Assembly: GCF_009299795.1 (NCBI RefSeq) | Contig: NZ_VIGP01000001.1 | Location: 558,001 to 622,000, forward strand | Direction: 5' to 3' | DNA from: Brachybacterium subflavum | Lineage (GTDB): Bacteria; Actinomycetota; Actinomycetes; Actinomycetales; Dermabacteraceae | Length of the DNA: 64,000 nucleotides | Shown here: positions 8,898-17,078 of the stretch, in pieces | How the letters are laid out: each line of letters opens with the position of its first letter | Numbering within the stretch: the first letter of the stretch is position 1 | Position numbers and translations under genes: made by a program | The notes under the pieces: model-generated | The model's database searches: none | Told to the model about the DNA's origin: nothing | What the model saw: the letters and a program-made list of their open reading frames with translations, nothing else

Positions 8898-10160
8898 ATG
8901 GTCTCCGCCCCCCATGGCTCGCCCGCCCCCCATGGCTCCTCCGGCGCCGGTGTCGTCTGGGATGACGCCCTCCTCGCCTACGACTTCGGCCCCTACCACC
9001 CGATGTCGCCCGTGCGCCTCGAGCTGACGAGGCTGCTCGCGGAGACCAGCGGACTGCTCGCGCGCTCCGGGGTGCGGACACTGCCCGCCCCCGTCGCCTC
9101 CGACGCGGAGCTGCTGCGCGTGCACACCCCGGAGTTCCTGGCCGCCGTGCGCCGCGCGTCGGCGCCCGGGGCGGGAAGGGACGGCGGGGACGATGCGCTC
9201 ATCGGCTTCGGCATCGGGGGCGACGACGTCCCCGCCTTCGAGGGCATGCACACCGCGAGCGCCCGCATCGTCGGCGGCTCGATCGCGGCGGTCGACGCGA
9301 TCCGCGCCGGCGAGGTCGACCGGGCCGTGAACTTCGCGGGCGGCATGCACCATGCGCGCGCCTCCCAGGCCGCCGGGTTCTGCGTGTACAACGACGCGGC
9401 GATCGCGATCGCCCACGCGCTGGACGCGGGGGAGGAGCGCATCCTCTATGTCGACCTCGACGTCCACCACGGCGACGGCGTCGAGCGCGCCCTGTGGGAC
9501 GAGCCGCGCGCCGTCACCCTCTCGATCCACGAGAGCGGCGAGCACCTCTATCCGGGCACCGGCTTCGTCCAGGACACGGGCGGTGCGGGCGCCCTGGGCA
9601 GTGCGATCAACGTCCCGCTGCCGCCGCGCACCGACGCGGACGGGTGGGTGCGCGCGATCGGCGCGACCGTGCCCGCCCTCGCCCGCGCCGTCCGCCCGAC
9701 GCTCCTGGTCACCCAGCACGGCGCCGACAGCCACCGCAAGGATCCGCTCGCCGACGTCCGCGCGACCCTCGAGGCCCAGCGCGCCGCGATGATCCTCATG
9801 CGCGAGGTGGCGGAGGAGTCCGCGGGCGGGCGCTGGCTCGCCCTCGGCGGCGGCGGGTACGCCGTCACCGACGTGGTCCCGCGCTCCTGGACGCACCTGG
9901 TCGCCGTGGTCACCGGGGAGCCGCTCCCGGAGGAGGGCGAGGTCCCCGAGGCGTACCGCCGCGCCGTCCCCGAGGTGCTGCGCGCCCACGGCCTCCTCGA
10001 CCCCGACGCCCCGCCCGAGATGGGATTCGGGGAACTCCGCCCCCTGGACGTGCGCGACTGGTCGCTGGGCTTCGATCCGGCCGACGACCTCGACCGCGCC
10101 GTCCAGGCCGCGCGCCGCACCGCCTTCCCCGAATGGGGACTGGACCCGTTCCTCGACTGA
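8898..10160 (+). CDS. acuC: AcuC-type histone deacetylase family protein
   Basis: 420 aa of the class I/II deacetylase fold. Active-site residues are in place: tandem H151-H152, Zn ligands D188 and H190 (VDLDVHHGDG) and D277 (QHGADSH), and Y321 in GGGGYAV. Members such as Bacillus AcuC remove acetyl groups from lysines, notably on acetyl-CoA synthetase, so a role in acetate or CoA-thioester control is likely. The ATG at 8898 is preceded by TACGCT with a 7-nt gap (leaderless pattern), which I prefer to the ATG at 8859. The C-terminus is typical for AcuC (WGLDPFLD). Confidence 0.87.
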   Translation: MVSAPHGSPAPHGSSGAGVVWDDALLAYDFGPYHPMSPVRLELTRLLAETSGLLARSGVRTLPAPVASDAELLRVHTPEFLAAVRRASAPGAGRDGGDDALIGFGIGGDDVPAFEGMHTASARIVGGSIAAVDAIRAGEVDRAVNFAGGMHHARASQAAGFCVYNDAAIAIAHALDAGEERILYVDLDVHHGDGVERALWDEPRAVTLSIHESGEHLYPGTGFVQDTGGAGALGSAINVPLPPRTDADGWVRAIGATVPALARAVRPTLLVTQHGADSHRKDPLADVRATLEAQRAAMILMREVAEESAGGRWLALGGGGYAVTDVVPRSWTHLVAVVTGEPLPEEGEVPEAYRRAVPEVLRAHGLLDPDAPPEMGFGELRPLDVRDWSLGFDPADDLDRAVQAARRTAFPEWGLDPFLD

Positions 10161-10196
10161 GGGCCGTCGCGGCGCGGCGACTGCCAGAATGGCCGC

Positions 10197-12029
10197 ATGA
10201 CCACTCGACCTCCGGCGGACGACCAGGTGGGGCCCGGGTCGGACGCCACGCGGGTGCTCGATGACCTCGCCGCGGATCTCGACGGCGTCCGGCTCGGCTT
10301 CGAGGCGCCCGGCGCCGTGCAGACCCGCAGCGCCGTGACGGCCGCCTCCCGCCAGCTCGCCGACCACCTCCTGCCGCGCCTGCAGTCCGTCGACGCGCCG
10401 CTGCTCGTGGTCGTCGGCGGCTCGACGGGCGCCGGCAAGTCGACGCTCCTGAACGCCCTCGCCGGCCGACCCGTCACCCGCGCCGGCGCCATCCGCCCCA
10501 CGACCAGGCGGCCCGTGCTGCTGCACCACTCGGAGGACGCGCCCTGGTTCGAGGGCACGCGGATCCTGCCCGGCCTCGCCCGCGTCCGCGGAGGAGCGGG
10601 CACCGGGGCTCTGACGGCCGGATCCGAGGACGAGCCCTCGCGCGAGCTCGAGCTGCGCCCCCTCGCCGAGATCCCGCGCGGCCTCGCCCTGCTCGACGCG
10701 CCCGACATCGACTCGATCGCCGCGGGCAACCGCGAGCTGGCCCGGCAGCTGCTGCGGGCCGCCGACCTCTGGCTGTTCGTCACCACCGCCAACCGCTACG
10801 CCGACGCGGTCCCGTGGGAGGTGCTGCGCACGGCCGTCGAGGCCGACGCCACGGTCGCCGTGGTCATGAACCGCATCCCCGAGCGTCCCGGCATCGCCGA
10901 GGAGCTCGAGACCGATCTGCGGGCGATGCTGGAGGATCGCGGGCTCGAGCCCGCCCGGCTCTTCCTCGTCCCGGAGTCGTCGCTCTCGGCCGACGGGATG
11001 CTCGACCACGCCCGCGTCGGCGAGATCGACGCCTGGCTGCACGCGCTCGCCGCCGACCAGGGCGCACGCGGCGCGATCGCCCGGCGCACCCTCGCCGGCG
11101 CCCTCGACTCCCTGGACGGGACACTGCAGGACGTCGCCGCCGGCGTCGAGGAGCAGCAGGCGATCCGCGAGGAGCTCGCGGGGGCGGTCGACGACGCGTT
11201 CGCGGACGTCGCCCGGCGCATCGGGGAGGCCGTGGGCGACGGGTCCCTGCTGCGCGGCGAGGTCCTCGCGCGCTGGCAGGAGGTCGTGGGCACCGGTGAG
11301 ATCATCCGCTCGCTGGAGAGCCTCGTCGGGCGCGTGCGCGACCGCCTGGGACGGGCGCTGCGCGGCGTGGGGAGGCCCGCGGTCGCGGCCCAGGACGCCC
11401 TCGAGACCGGCCTCGTCCACGTGGTGGTCGACGAGACCGCGCACGGCGCCGAGCAGGTGGAACAGGCCTGGCGCTCGCTCCCCGCGGGACGTCCGCTCGT
11501 CGAGGGCGCGGACCTCGCCCGCATGGAGCCCGGCTACGAGCAGCAGGTCGCCCGGGCCGTCCGCGAGTGGCAGGGGGACGTGCTCGAGCTCGTGCGCAGC
11601 GAGGGCGGCGACCGTCGCACGAAGGCTCGCATCCTGTCCCTCGGCGTGAACGCCGTGGGCGTGGCGCTCATGGTCGTCGTCTTCGCCTCCACGGCCTTCA
11701 TCCCCACCGGGCTGGAGGTCGGAACGGGCGCTGCGACCGCGATCGTCGGCCAGAAGCTGCTCGAGACGATCTTCGGCGAGGACGCCGTGCGGAGACTGGC
11801 CCGCGTGGCCCGCGAGAGCCTCGTCGCACGGCTCGAGGGCCTCGTCGCCGAACGCGCCGAGCCCTTCCGCGCGCGCCTGGAGGCCGTGCCCGAGGGCACG
11901 GACCCGGATGCCCTGCGTGATGACGCGCGCGGGGCGGCGGCGCTCGCCGCCGACATCAGGGCCCAGGCCGAGCAGGCGACGGGGGAGCGGACGGCGCACG
12001 AGCCCTCGACGGGGGAGGATCCCGCATGA
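10197..12029 (+). CDS. Dynamin-like/YfjP-type GTPase, first of a pair
   Basis: 610 aa. The N-terminal GTPase domain has Walker A G75-S-T-G-A-G-K81-S, a G2 threonine in RPTTRRP and G3 DAPDID. G4 is weak (MNRIPE instead of NKxD). A long helical region (about 290-470) leads to one hydrophobic segment at about 482-505 and a helical tail, so it is probably membrane-tethered through its C-terminal half. A CAGAAT element 6 nt before the ATG suggests a leaderless mRNA. The stop overlaps the next gene (ATGA), which encodes a second GTPase. Adjacent dynamin-like pairs are known in actinobacteria (Streptomyces DynA/DynB, mycobacterial IniA/IniC); membrane remodelling or stress protection is inferred. 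Confidence 0.75.
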   Translation: MTTRPPADDQVGPGSDATRVLDDLAADLDGVRLGFEAPGAVQTRSAVTAASRQLADHLLPRLQSVDAPLLVVVGGSTGAGKSTLLNALAGRPVTRAGAIRPTTRRPVLLHHSEDAPWFEGTRILPGLARVRGGAGTGALTAGSEDEPSRELELRPLAEIPRGLALLDAPDIDSIAAGNRELARQLLRAADLWLFVTTANRYADAVPWEVLRTAVEADATVAVVMNRIPERPGIAEELETDLRAMLEDRGLEPARLFLVPESSLSADGMLDHARVGEIDAWLHALAADQGARGAIARRTLAGALDSLDGTLQDVAAGVEEQQAIREELAGAVDDAFADVARRIGEAVGDGSLLRGEVLARWQEVVGTGEIIRSLESLVGRVRDRLGRALRGVGRPAVAAQDALETGLVHVVVDETAHGAEQVEQAWRSLPAGRPLVEGADLARMEPGYEQQVARAVREWQGDVLELVRSEGGDRRTKARILSLGVNAVGVALMVVVFASTAFIPTGLEVGTGAATAIVGQKLLETIFGEDAVRRLARVARESLVARLEGLVAERAEPFRARLEAVPEGTDPDALRDDARGAAALAADIRAQAEQATGERTAHEPSTGEDPA

Positions 12030-13810
12030 GCCCGCTCACCTCCCGCGCCTCGCGCGGCGCCCGCACCGGCTCCGCGGAGTCCCTCGCGACCCTGGCGGAG
12101 CGCCGGGACGCGCTCGTGCGGGCCCGCGATGACCTCGAGGGCATCGCCCCGTCGGACGCCCTCGCCGCGACGGGGGACATGCTCGAGAGGCTCGACGCGC
12201 GCACCGCGCTCTCGGCCGAGCACACCGTCATCGGCTTCTTCGGCGCGACCGGATCCGGCAAGTCGTCACTGATGAACACCCTGGTGGGTCGGGAGATCTC
12301 GCCGGCGGCGGTGCGTCGCCCGACGACGCGCGACCCCCACGCGGCGGTGCTCGACCCCGCCGGAGCCGACGCTCTCCTGGACTGGCTGGAGGTCGCCGAC
12401 CGCCACGAGGTGCACGATGGTCCGCTGCACGACGCGCTCGTGCGGGCGGCTGCAGGCGGAGCCCGGCCCGCCGCCGGGACCGGGTCCGACGCCGGCATGG
12501 TGCTGCTGGATCTGCCCGACCTCGACTCCGTCCAGGATTCCCACCGCGCGATCGCCGAGCGCATGACCGGCATGGTCGACGTGCTCGTGTGGGTGACCGA
12601 CCCGCAGAAGTACGCCGATCGCGTGCTGCACCGCGACTTCGTCGAGCCCTTCGCAGGACACGACGCCGTGACCCTCGTGCTGCTCAACCAGATCGACACC
12701 GTGCGCGAGGAGGAGCGCGAGAGCGTCCGTGCATCCCTCGAGCAGATCGTGCGCCGGGACGGACTCGAGCATGCGCCGGTCCTCGCGGTGTCCGCCGAGA
12801 CCGGCGCGGGACTCGCGGACGTCCGCTCCCGCTTCGCCGCCGTCGCCCACGCCCGCGAGGCGATCGCCGTGCGGCGGCGCGCGGACCTGCGGGAGGCGGC
12901 CCTGGAGCTGCGCGGAGCCGCGGATCCCTCGGGCCTGCCCGCCCGGATCCCGTCGGCCGCCGAGCGCGAGCTCGAGGACGCGCTCGGCGCCGCGGCCCGC
13001 ATCGATCCCGTGGCCGAGGCCGTGGGGAAGGCCTACCGGCATCGCGCCGACGCGCGCAGCGGCTGGCCCGTCGTGCGCTGGCTCCGGCGCGTGCGCCCGG
13101 ACCCCCTGGCACGGCTGCACCTCGGGGCCGGGGGAGGGGGAGCCGGGCGGGCCGCACCTGGCGCGCGCGGATCTCGCGGGCCGCGCGGCGGCGAGCCCGC
13201 AGAGGCACGGTCCTCGCTGCCCGCGCCCGACGCGGCGACGTCGGCCCGTGCCTCCGAGGGGCTGCGCGGGTTCGCCGACGCCGTCAGCCGCGACGGCTCC
13301 GATCCCTGGCGCGCGGCCGTGCGCCGCTCCGCGCGCTCACGCGAGGACGAGCTCCCGGACGCCCTCGACCAGGCAGTGGTCGGCGCGGACCTCTCGCGCC
13401 GCACCCGCGGCTGGTGGTGGCCCGTCCTCGACGTGCTGCAGTGGCTCGCGATGGCCGCCTGGGTGGTGGGCCTGGGCTGGCTCGTGCTGAACGCGATCCT
13501 CGCGTTCTTCCAGGTCCCGGCTCCGCCGATGCCGATGGTCCGCGAGCTGTGGGTGCCGATCCCCCTGCCGACGGCGCTCATCGTGCTGGGCGTGGGGGCA
13601 GGGATCCTGCTGGCCGTGCTCGGCGGGGTGCTCGCCGGCCTCGTCTCGCGCCTCCACGCCGCCCGTGCGCGCCGTCTGCTGCGGGCCCGTGTACGCCGGG
13701 TCGCCGCCGAACTCGTCGTCGGCCCCGTGCAGAGCACGCTGGGAGCGGCCCGCAGATCTGCGACGGATCTCGCAGCAGCGAGCGGGGACGCACCCCCTCG
13801 GCGCGTGTAG
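12026..13810 (+). CDS. Membrane-anchored Era/dynamin-like GTPase, second of a pair
   Basis: 594 aa. The GTPase domain is complete: P-loop G73-A-T-G-S-G-K79-S-S, G2 in RRPTTRD, G3 DLPDLD, G4 N221-Q-I-D224 and G5 SAETG (about 256-260). A basic, Gly/Ala-rich low-complexity stretch (about 365-410) links to two membrane segments (about 469-497 and 514-543) and a basic tail. It differs from its upstream partner in having an intact G4 and two membrane helices. The 4-nt start/stop overlap implies co-translation, and I infer a heteromeric membrane GTPase complex. Function is otherwise unknown. Confidence 0.75.
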   Translation: MSPLTSRASRGARTGSAESLATLAERRDALVRARDDLEGIAPSDALAATGDMLERLDARTALSAEHTVIGFFGATGSGKSSLMNTLVGREISPAAVRRPTTRDPHAAVLDPAGADALLDWLEVADRHEVHDGPLHDALVRAAAGGARPAAGTGSDAGMVLLDLPDLDSVQDSHRAIAERMTGMVDVLVWVTDPQKYADRVLHRDFVEPFAGHDAVTLVLLNQIDTVREEERESVRASLEQIVRRDGLEHAPVLAVSAETGAGLADVRSRFAAVAHAREAIAVRRRADLREAALELRGAADPSGLPARIPSAAERELEDALGAAARIDPVAEAVGKAYRHRADARSGWPVVRWLRRVRPDPLARLHLGAGGGGAGRAAPGARGSRGPRGGEPAEARSSLPAPDAATSARASEGLRGFADAVSRDGSDPWRAAVRRSARSREDELPDALDQAVVGADLSRRTRGWWWPVLDVLQWLAMAAWVVGLGWLVLNAILAFFQVPAPPMPMVRELWVPIPLPTALIVLGVGAGILLAVLGGVLAGLVSRLHAARARRLLRARVRRVAAELVVGPVQSTLGAARRSATDLAAASGDAPPRRV

Positions 13811-13971
13811 AGTGGGGCGTCGACTGTGGCACGGGCCCTGGACTCGTGGTGCTCACGCGTGGGCGCCGCATCCCGCCCCCGGGAGCGGGGAGCACCGCCT
13901 GTGGGCCGGGCCTCGTGCAGTCCGCTCTCCGTCCGAGACCGCAGGCATCCGCCTGCAGAACAGGGGTCCCC

Positions 13972-14070
13972 ATGGGTTCCGTGATCAAGAAGCGTCGCAA
14001 GCGCATGTCGAAGAAGAAGCACCGCAAGCTGCTTCGTCGCACGCGCCACCAGCGCCGCAACAAGAAGTGA
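13972..14070 (+). CDS. Small ribosomal protein bS22 (AURKAIP1/COX24 domain)
   Basis: Only 32 aa and almost entirely Lys/Arg. It begins MGSVIKKRRKRMSKKKHRKL and continues with LRRTRHQRRNKK. This is nearly identical to the mycobacterial bS22 peptide seen in 30S ribosome structures, and NCBI-style annotation calls the family AURKAIP1/COX24 domain proteins. It binds rRNA in the small subunit. The gene is easily missed because of its length. A 160-bp leader precedes it with a TAGAGT element at 13808-13813 as a possible -10 box, and it ends in a strong hairpin terminator. Confidence 0.88.
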   Translation: MGSVIKKRRKRMSKKKHRKLLRRTRHQRRNKK

Positions 14071-14129
14071 TCTGCGCGCCCCCAGGGCGCGACCGCATGC
14101 GGGCCCAGCGGCTCGTGCGGTGATCACTG

Positions 14130-14167
14130 CACGAGGGCCCCGCCGGATCTCCGGCGGGGCCCTCGTG
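14130..14167 (+). terminator. Terminator after the bS22 gene
   Basis: A perfect 17-bp inverted repeat, 14130-14146 against 14151-14167, with an ATCT tetraloop, 60 bp after the bS22 stop. No T-tract follows (cgttccgg), as is common in GC-rich actinobacteria. The stem is symmetrical, so it may also serve the convergent glutaredoxin-like gene. Confidence 0.8.
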
Positions 14168-14213
14168 CGTTCCGGGGCGTGGGGCGTGCCGGGGTCAGCG
14201 GCTCGCGTCGGGC

Positions 14214-14528
14214 TCAGCGACCCAGGATCCTCTTCCACCAGGGCCGACGGGCGAGGGCCGAACGCAGGGACGGTGCATCGACCTGGTACCGGGCCTGCAC
14301 GGCGCCGTCCACGACGATCACCGGCACGTGCTCGTTCCAGTCGCGCCGCAGCTCCGGGTCCTCGTCGATGTCGCGGATCTCCACCACCGTCCCCGCGCGG
14401 TCCGCCTCGGCACGGACGACGGGCAGTGCCACATCGCACAGATGGCAGCCGGGGCGGGTGAGGTACAGGACCCGCGCATCCGGGTCGTCGGTGCGCGGCG
14501 GGCGGGGGAGATCGGCGGGGAGGGTCAC
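14214..14528 (-). CDS. Glutaredoxin-family (DUF836-like) thioredoxin-fold protein
   Basis: 104 aa. The redox motif is C28-H-L-C31, following RVLYLTRPG, with IRDIDEDPELRRDW, the cis-proline region HVPVIVVDG and a basic tail. This matches the short glutaredoxin-like proteins of actinobacteria, which carry out thiol-disulfide exchange in the cytosol; the natural partner is unknown. I place the start at the GTG at 14528 because a TACCCT -10 box lies 6 nt upstream; the longer open frame above it is Arg/Ser-rich and looks non-coding. It is convergent with the bS22 gene. Confidence 0.82.
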   Translation of the reverse strand: MTLPADLPRPPRTDDPDARVLYLTRPGCHLCDVALPVVRAEADRAGTVVEIRDIDEDPELRRDWNEHVPVIVVDGAVQARYQVDAPSLRSALARRPWWKRILGR

Positions 14529-15042
14529 CCGCCCAGGGTAGAGCGTTCGTGGCGGTGTCGGATCCGCGCGACCGGGGAGTCCGTCGGCCGGAGCGGGGTC
14601 GGCTGGCGAGGGGGACCCGAGGTGGGAGCTCGAACGTGCCCGCCGACGGACGGCTGGGGATCGGCGGACAGCTCGCCCTGTCGCGGAAGGGCCTATAGCG
14701 GCAGCTCGTGCCACATATCGCAGCGATGTCGCACCCGCGCCGCTCCGTGACGTCGACTGGGGCTCATCCGGCCCGGTGTGGAGCCCGTGGCGAGCTGGCC
14801 ATCCCTCGTGGACCGGCCGTCCCTGGCGAGCCCGCCCGTATCCCCGCGCCGGCGTCGACCATCCCGATGGTCCGCGCCCCGGCCGATGCGCGTGGCGGGG
14901 ACTCTTCGCAGGTATCGGGTGCAGCGAAGGGCCGTCCACCGGGTGGTGGGCGGCCCTTCGGGAACGGTGATCAGGAGCTCGGTCGATCAGGCGTCGGGCC
15001 GATCGACCGCACGGCCTCGCGGCTGCGGGGCCGTCGAGCTGG
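14529..15042. other. 514-bp stretch without a convincing gene
   Basis: This interval separates the glutaredoxin-like gene from yceI. Open frames exist on both strands but have the Arg/Pro/Ser-rich composition of shadow frames and no recognisable motif or ribosome site. The recognisable elements are the TACCCT promoter element of the glutaredoxin-like gene at its left end and the yceI terminator hairpin at 14925-14960. I see nothing else. Confidence 0.5.
14925..14960 (-). terminator. Terminator after the YceI gene
   Basis: A 16-bp stem pairs CGAAGGGCCGTCCACC (14925-14940) with the segment 14945-14960, with one G-T wobble and a four-base loop. It lies about 80 bp beyond the stop codon of the minus-strand YceI gene. 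Confidence 0.7.
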
Positions 15043-15585
15043 TCACGCGGAGGCGGGAGCGGTGAACTCGACCTCGAGGGTGATCTTGACCTCGTCGGCC
15101 ACCAGCACGCCGCCGGCCTCGAGCGCGGCGTTCCAGGTGAGCCCGAAGTCCTTGCGGGAGATCTTGGTGGAGGCGGTGAAGCCCGCGCGGTACTGGCCGA
15201 AGGGGTCGGTCGCAGCGCCCTCGTAGTCGTAGTCGAGCGTGATGGACTTGGTGACGCCGCTGATGGTCAGGTCGCCCACGATCTCGTCGTCGCTCACGGA
15301 GGTCGAGGCGAAGGTGATCTCCGGGTTGGTCTCGGCATCGAAGAAGTCGCCCGAGCGCAGGTGGTTGTCGCGGTCCTCGTTGCCGGTCGAGATCGAGGCG
15401 GTCTTCAGGGTCGCCTCGAAGCGGCTGGACTCGAGGTCGGCACCCGCGACGAAGGAGCCCGAGACGTCCGCGAAGTGGCCGCGCACCTTCGAGATGCCCG
15501 CGTGGCGGATCGTGAAGCCGGCGTTGGTGTGGGAGGCGTCGAGGGTCCAGGTGCCCTGGGAGATGCCATCGGGGAGAGCAGTCAT
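15043..15585 (-). CDS. YceI family protein
   Basis: 180 aa lipocalin-like beta-barrel. Family hallmarks are GTWTLDASHTNAGFTIRHAGISKVRG at the N-terminus, the repeated SxxxFEATLKTASI/DDEIVGDLTISG strands, HLRSGDFFDAETNPEITF and the DFGLTWNAALEAGGVLVADEV ending. The family binds isoprenoids or other amphiphiles. No signal peptide is visible, so this one is cytoplasmic. The start ATG has an AGAAGGA ribosome site about 9 nt upstream. It is divergent from a MarR-type regulator with a short shared control region, and is the most likely target of that regulator. Confidence 0.88.
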   Translation of the reverse strand: MTALPDGISQGTWTLDASHTNAGFTIRHAGISKVRGHFADVSGSFVAGADLESSRFEATLKTASISTGNEDRDNHLRSGDFFDAETNPEITFASTSVSDDEIVGDLTISGVTKSITLDYDYEGAATDPFGQYRAGFTASTKISRKDFGLTWNAALEAGGVLVADEVKITLEVEFTAPASA

Positions 15586-15691
15586 CGTGTGCCGTCCTTC
15601 TTTCCTTGAATGTTGCACGAACTCTGTGCTTGAAAGGTAAACTATGATGGAGCCCGGGCGCAAGGCCCCAGGTGCAGAGAAGGAGCATGTG
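15586..15691. promoter_or_regulatory. Divergent control region between yceI and the MarR-type gene
   Basis: For the plus strand, TTGCAC (15613-15618) and TAAACT (15638-15643) sit 19 bp apart as candidate -35 and -10 boxes. The hexamer CTTGAA occurs twice (15605-15610 and 15629-15634), spaced 24 bp apart, and GCAC/GTGC (15615-15618, 15626-15629) forms a short inverted repeat between them. TTGAA half-sites are common in MarR operators, so binding here would control both genes. This is inference from position and half-sites. Confidence 0.5.
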
Positions 15692-16312
15692 ATGTCGACC
15701 ACCGAGGATACGCGGGATCCGCAGCGTGGGGCGGGGGAGCCGGGAACCTCGTCCGCAGGCGGCGGGATCCCGAGCGGGAAGGCCGCGGAGCCGGACACGG
15801 GGAGCGCGGAGCCGCGGACCGGGGTGCACTGGCTCAGCCACGACGAGCAGCAGGCCTGGCGCACGTTCCTCTACGGCGTGAACCTGCTGATGGAGAACAT
15901 CTCGACGGCGCTCGAGCAGGATCCGCGCTTCGACCTCTCCCTCGACGAGTACGAGATCCTCGTGCGGCTCTCGGAGGCGCCCGGGGGGCGGATCCGGATG
16001 TCGGGCCTGGCCGACCAGGTCGTGCATTCGCGATCGCGTCTGACGCACACGGTGGCCCGCCTCGAGAAGCGCGGCATCCTCGAGCGGGTCCGCTGCTCGG
16101 GCGACGGCCGCGGCCGCGAGGCGGTGCTCACCGAGGCAGGCGCCGAGCTGCTGCGCCAGGCGGCGCCTGTGCACGTGGCCTCCGTGCGAGAGCGTCTGCT
16201 CGACGCCGTGGGGACCGAGGACCTGCTGGAACTGGGCCGGATCATGGCCGCCACCATCCCCGAGGGCGCCCCCGTGACCCTGGGCACCGTCCCATCCGAC
16301 GTCAAGGATTGA
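15692..16312 (+). CDS. MarR family transcriptional regulator
   Basis: 206 aa. After a polar N-terminal extension of about 45 residues comes the MarR winged helix: a dimerisation helix (DEQQAWRTFLYGVNLLMENI), LSLDEYEILVRLSEAPGGRIRMSGLA, the recognition region HSRSRLTHTVARLEKRGIL, and the wing RVRCSGDGRGREAVLTEAG. The family usually represses divergent genes and releases on phenolic or oxidant ligands. I choose ATG 15692, preceded by AGAAGGAG, over ATG 15644, which abuts the candidate -10 box. The divergent YceI gene is the likely target. Confidence 0.87.
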   Translation: MSTTEDTRDPQRGAGEPGTSSAGGGIPSGKAAEPDTGSAEPRTGVHWLSHDEQQAWRTFLYGVNLLMENISTALEQDPRFDLSLDEYEILVRLSEAPGGRIRMSGLADQVVHSRSRLTHTVARLEKRGILERVRCSGDGRGREAVLTEAGAELLRQAAPVHVASVRERLLDAVGTEDLLELGRIMAATIPEGAPVTLGTVPSDVKD

Positions 16313-16430
16313 TTGGTACCTTGAGGCGGTTCGCCACTCGTCGCGGGCCCGGCTCCGATCTGCGCATCGTCGGCCGCCCCGAGTGTCGATCCGGCCCACA
16401 CCCTCGGTTCCCGCGGAGGTCCCCGCGCCC

Positions 16431-17078
16431 ATGAGCACGACCGTCATCCACCTGGTCCGTCACGGAGAGGTGCACAACCCCGAGAAGATCCTCTACGGGA
16501 GGCTGCCGGGGTACCGCCTGTCCGAGCGCGGCCAGAAGATGGCGCAGCTCGCCGCGGATCACCTCGCCCCGCGCGATGTGCGCGCCGTCTGGGCCTCCCC
16601 GCTGCTGCGGGCCCAGCAGACCGCCGCGCCGATCGCCGCCGTCCACGGGCTCCCCGTCGCCCAGGACGTGCGGCTCATCGAATCCGGCAACCACTTCGAG
16701 GGCCAGCGCATGGGGCACGGCGAGGCCCGCTTCTCGGACCCGCGCAACTGGCGCTGGTTCGCCAATCCCTTCCGTCCGTCCTGGGGTGAGCCCTACCGCG
16801 ACCAGGCGGCACGCGTGATCAGCGCCGTCCAGTCGGCCCGCGCCGAGGTCGAGGGCCACGAGGCCGTCCTCGTGCTGCACCAGCTGCCGATCTGGGTCAC
16901 GAGGCTCTCCGCCGAGGGCAAGCCCCTCTTCCACGACCCGCGGCGTCGGCAGTGCCGGCTGTGCTCGGTGACGAGCCTGCGGTTCGTCGGCCCCCATCTC
17001 GCGGGCATCGACTACGCCGAGCCGGCCGCCGAGCTCTACATGGGCGCGGTCGACGCCACCGGGGGCAAGCTCGCATGA
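16431..17078 (+). CDS. Histidine phosphatase (phosphoglycerate mutase-like) protein
   Basis: 215 aa. The catalytic RHG motif is in VIHLVRHGEVHNPEKILYGR, followed by LSERGQKMA, WASPLLRAQQTAAPIA and a second histidine in VLVLHQLPIW. It is a phosphomonoesterase of unknown substrate. The start ATG has GCGGAGGT about 11 nt upstream. Its stop overlaps the start of the thioredoxin-like lipoprotein gene (ATGA). This family member heads the cytochrome c maturation operon in other actinobacteria too, so a link to haem or cytochrome assembly is possible but unproven. Confidence 0.85.
   Translation: MSTTVIHLVRHGEVHNPEKILYGRLPGYRLSERGQKMAQLAADHLAPRDVRAVWASPLLRAQQTAAPIAAVHGLPVAQDVRLIESGNHFEGQRMGHGEARFSDPRNWRWFANPFRPSWGEPYRDQAARVISAVQSARAEVEGHEAVLVLHQLPIWVTRLSAEGKPLFHDPRRRQCRLCSVTSLRFVGPHLAGIDYAEPAAELYMGAVDATGGKLA

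Noticed and set aside
7266..11999. 1577-aa open frame on the minus strand
   Set aside because: It runs antisense to the channel, acuC and GTPase genes, has Arg/Gly/Ala-rich composition with no motif, and is explained by the GC-rich third positions of the real genes.
14708..15226. 172-aa plus-strand frame between the glutaredoxin-like gene and yceI
   Set aside because: Runs over the yceI terminator and into yceI; no start signal or motif.
15644..15691. Earlier ATG for the MarR-type gene
   Set aside because: It directly abuts the candidate -10 box and has no ribosome site, whereas ATG 15692 has AGAAGGAG at good spacing.
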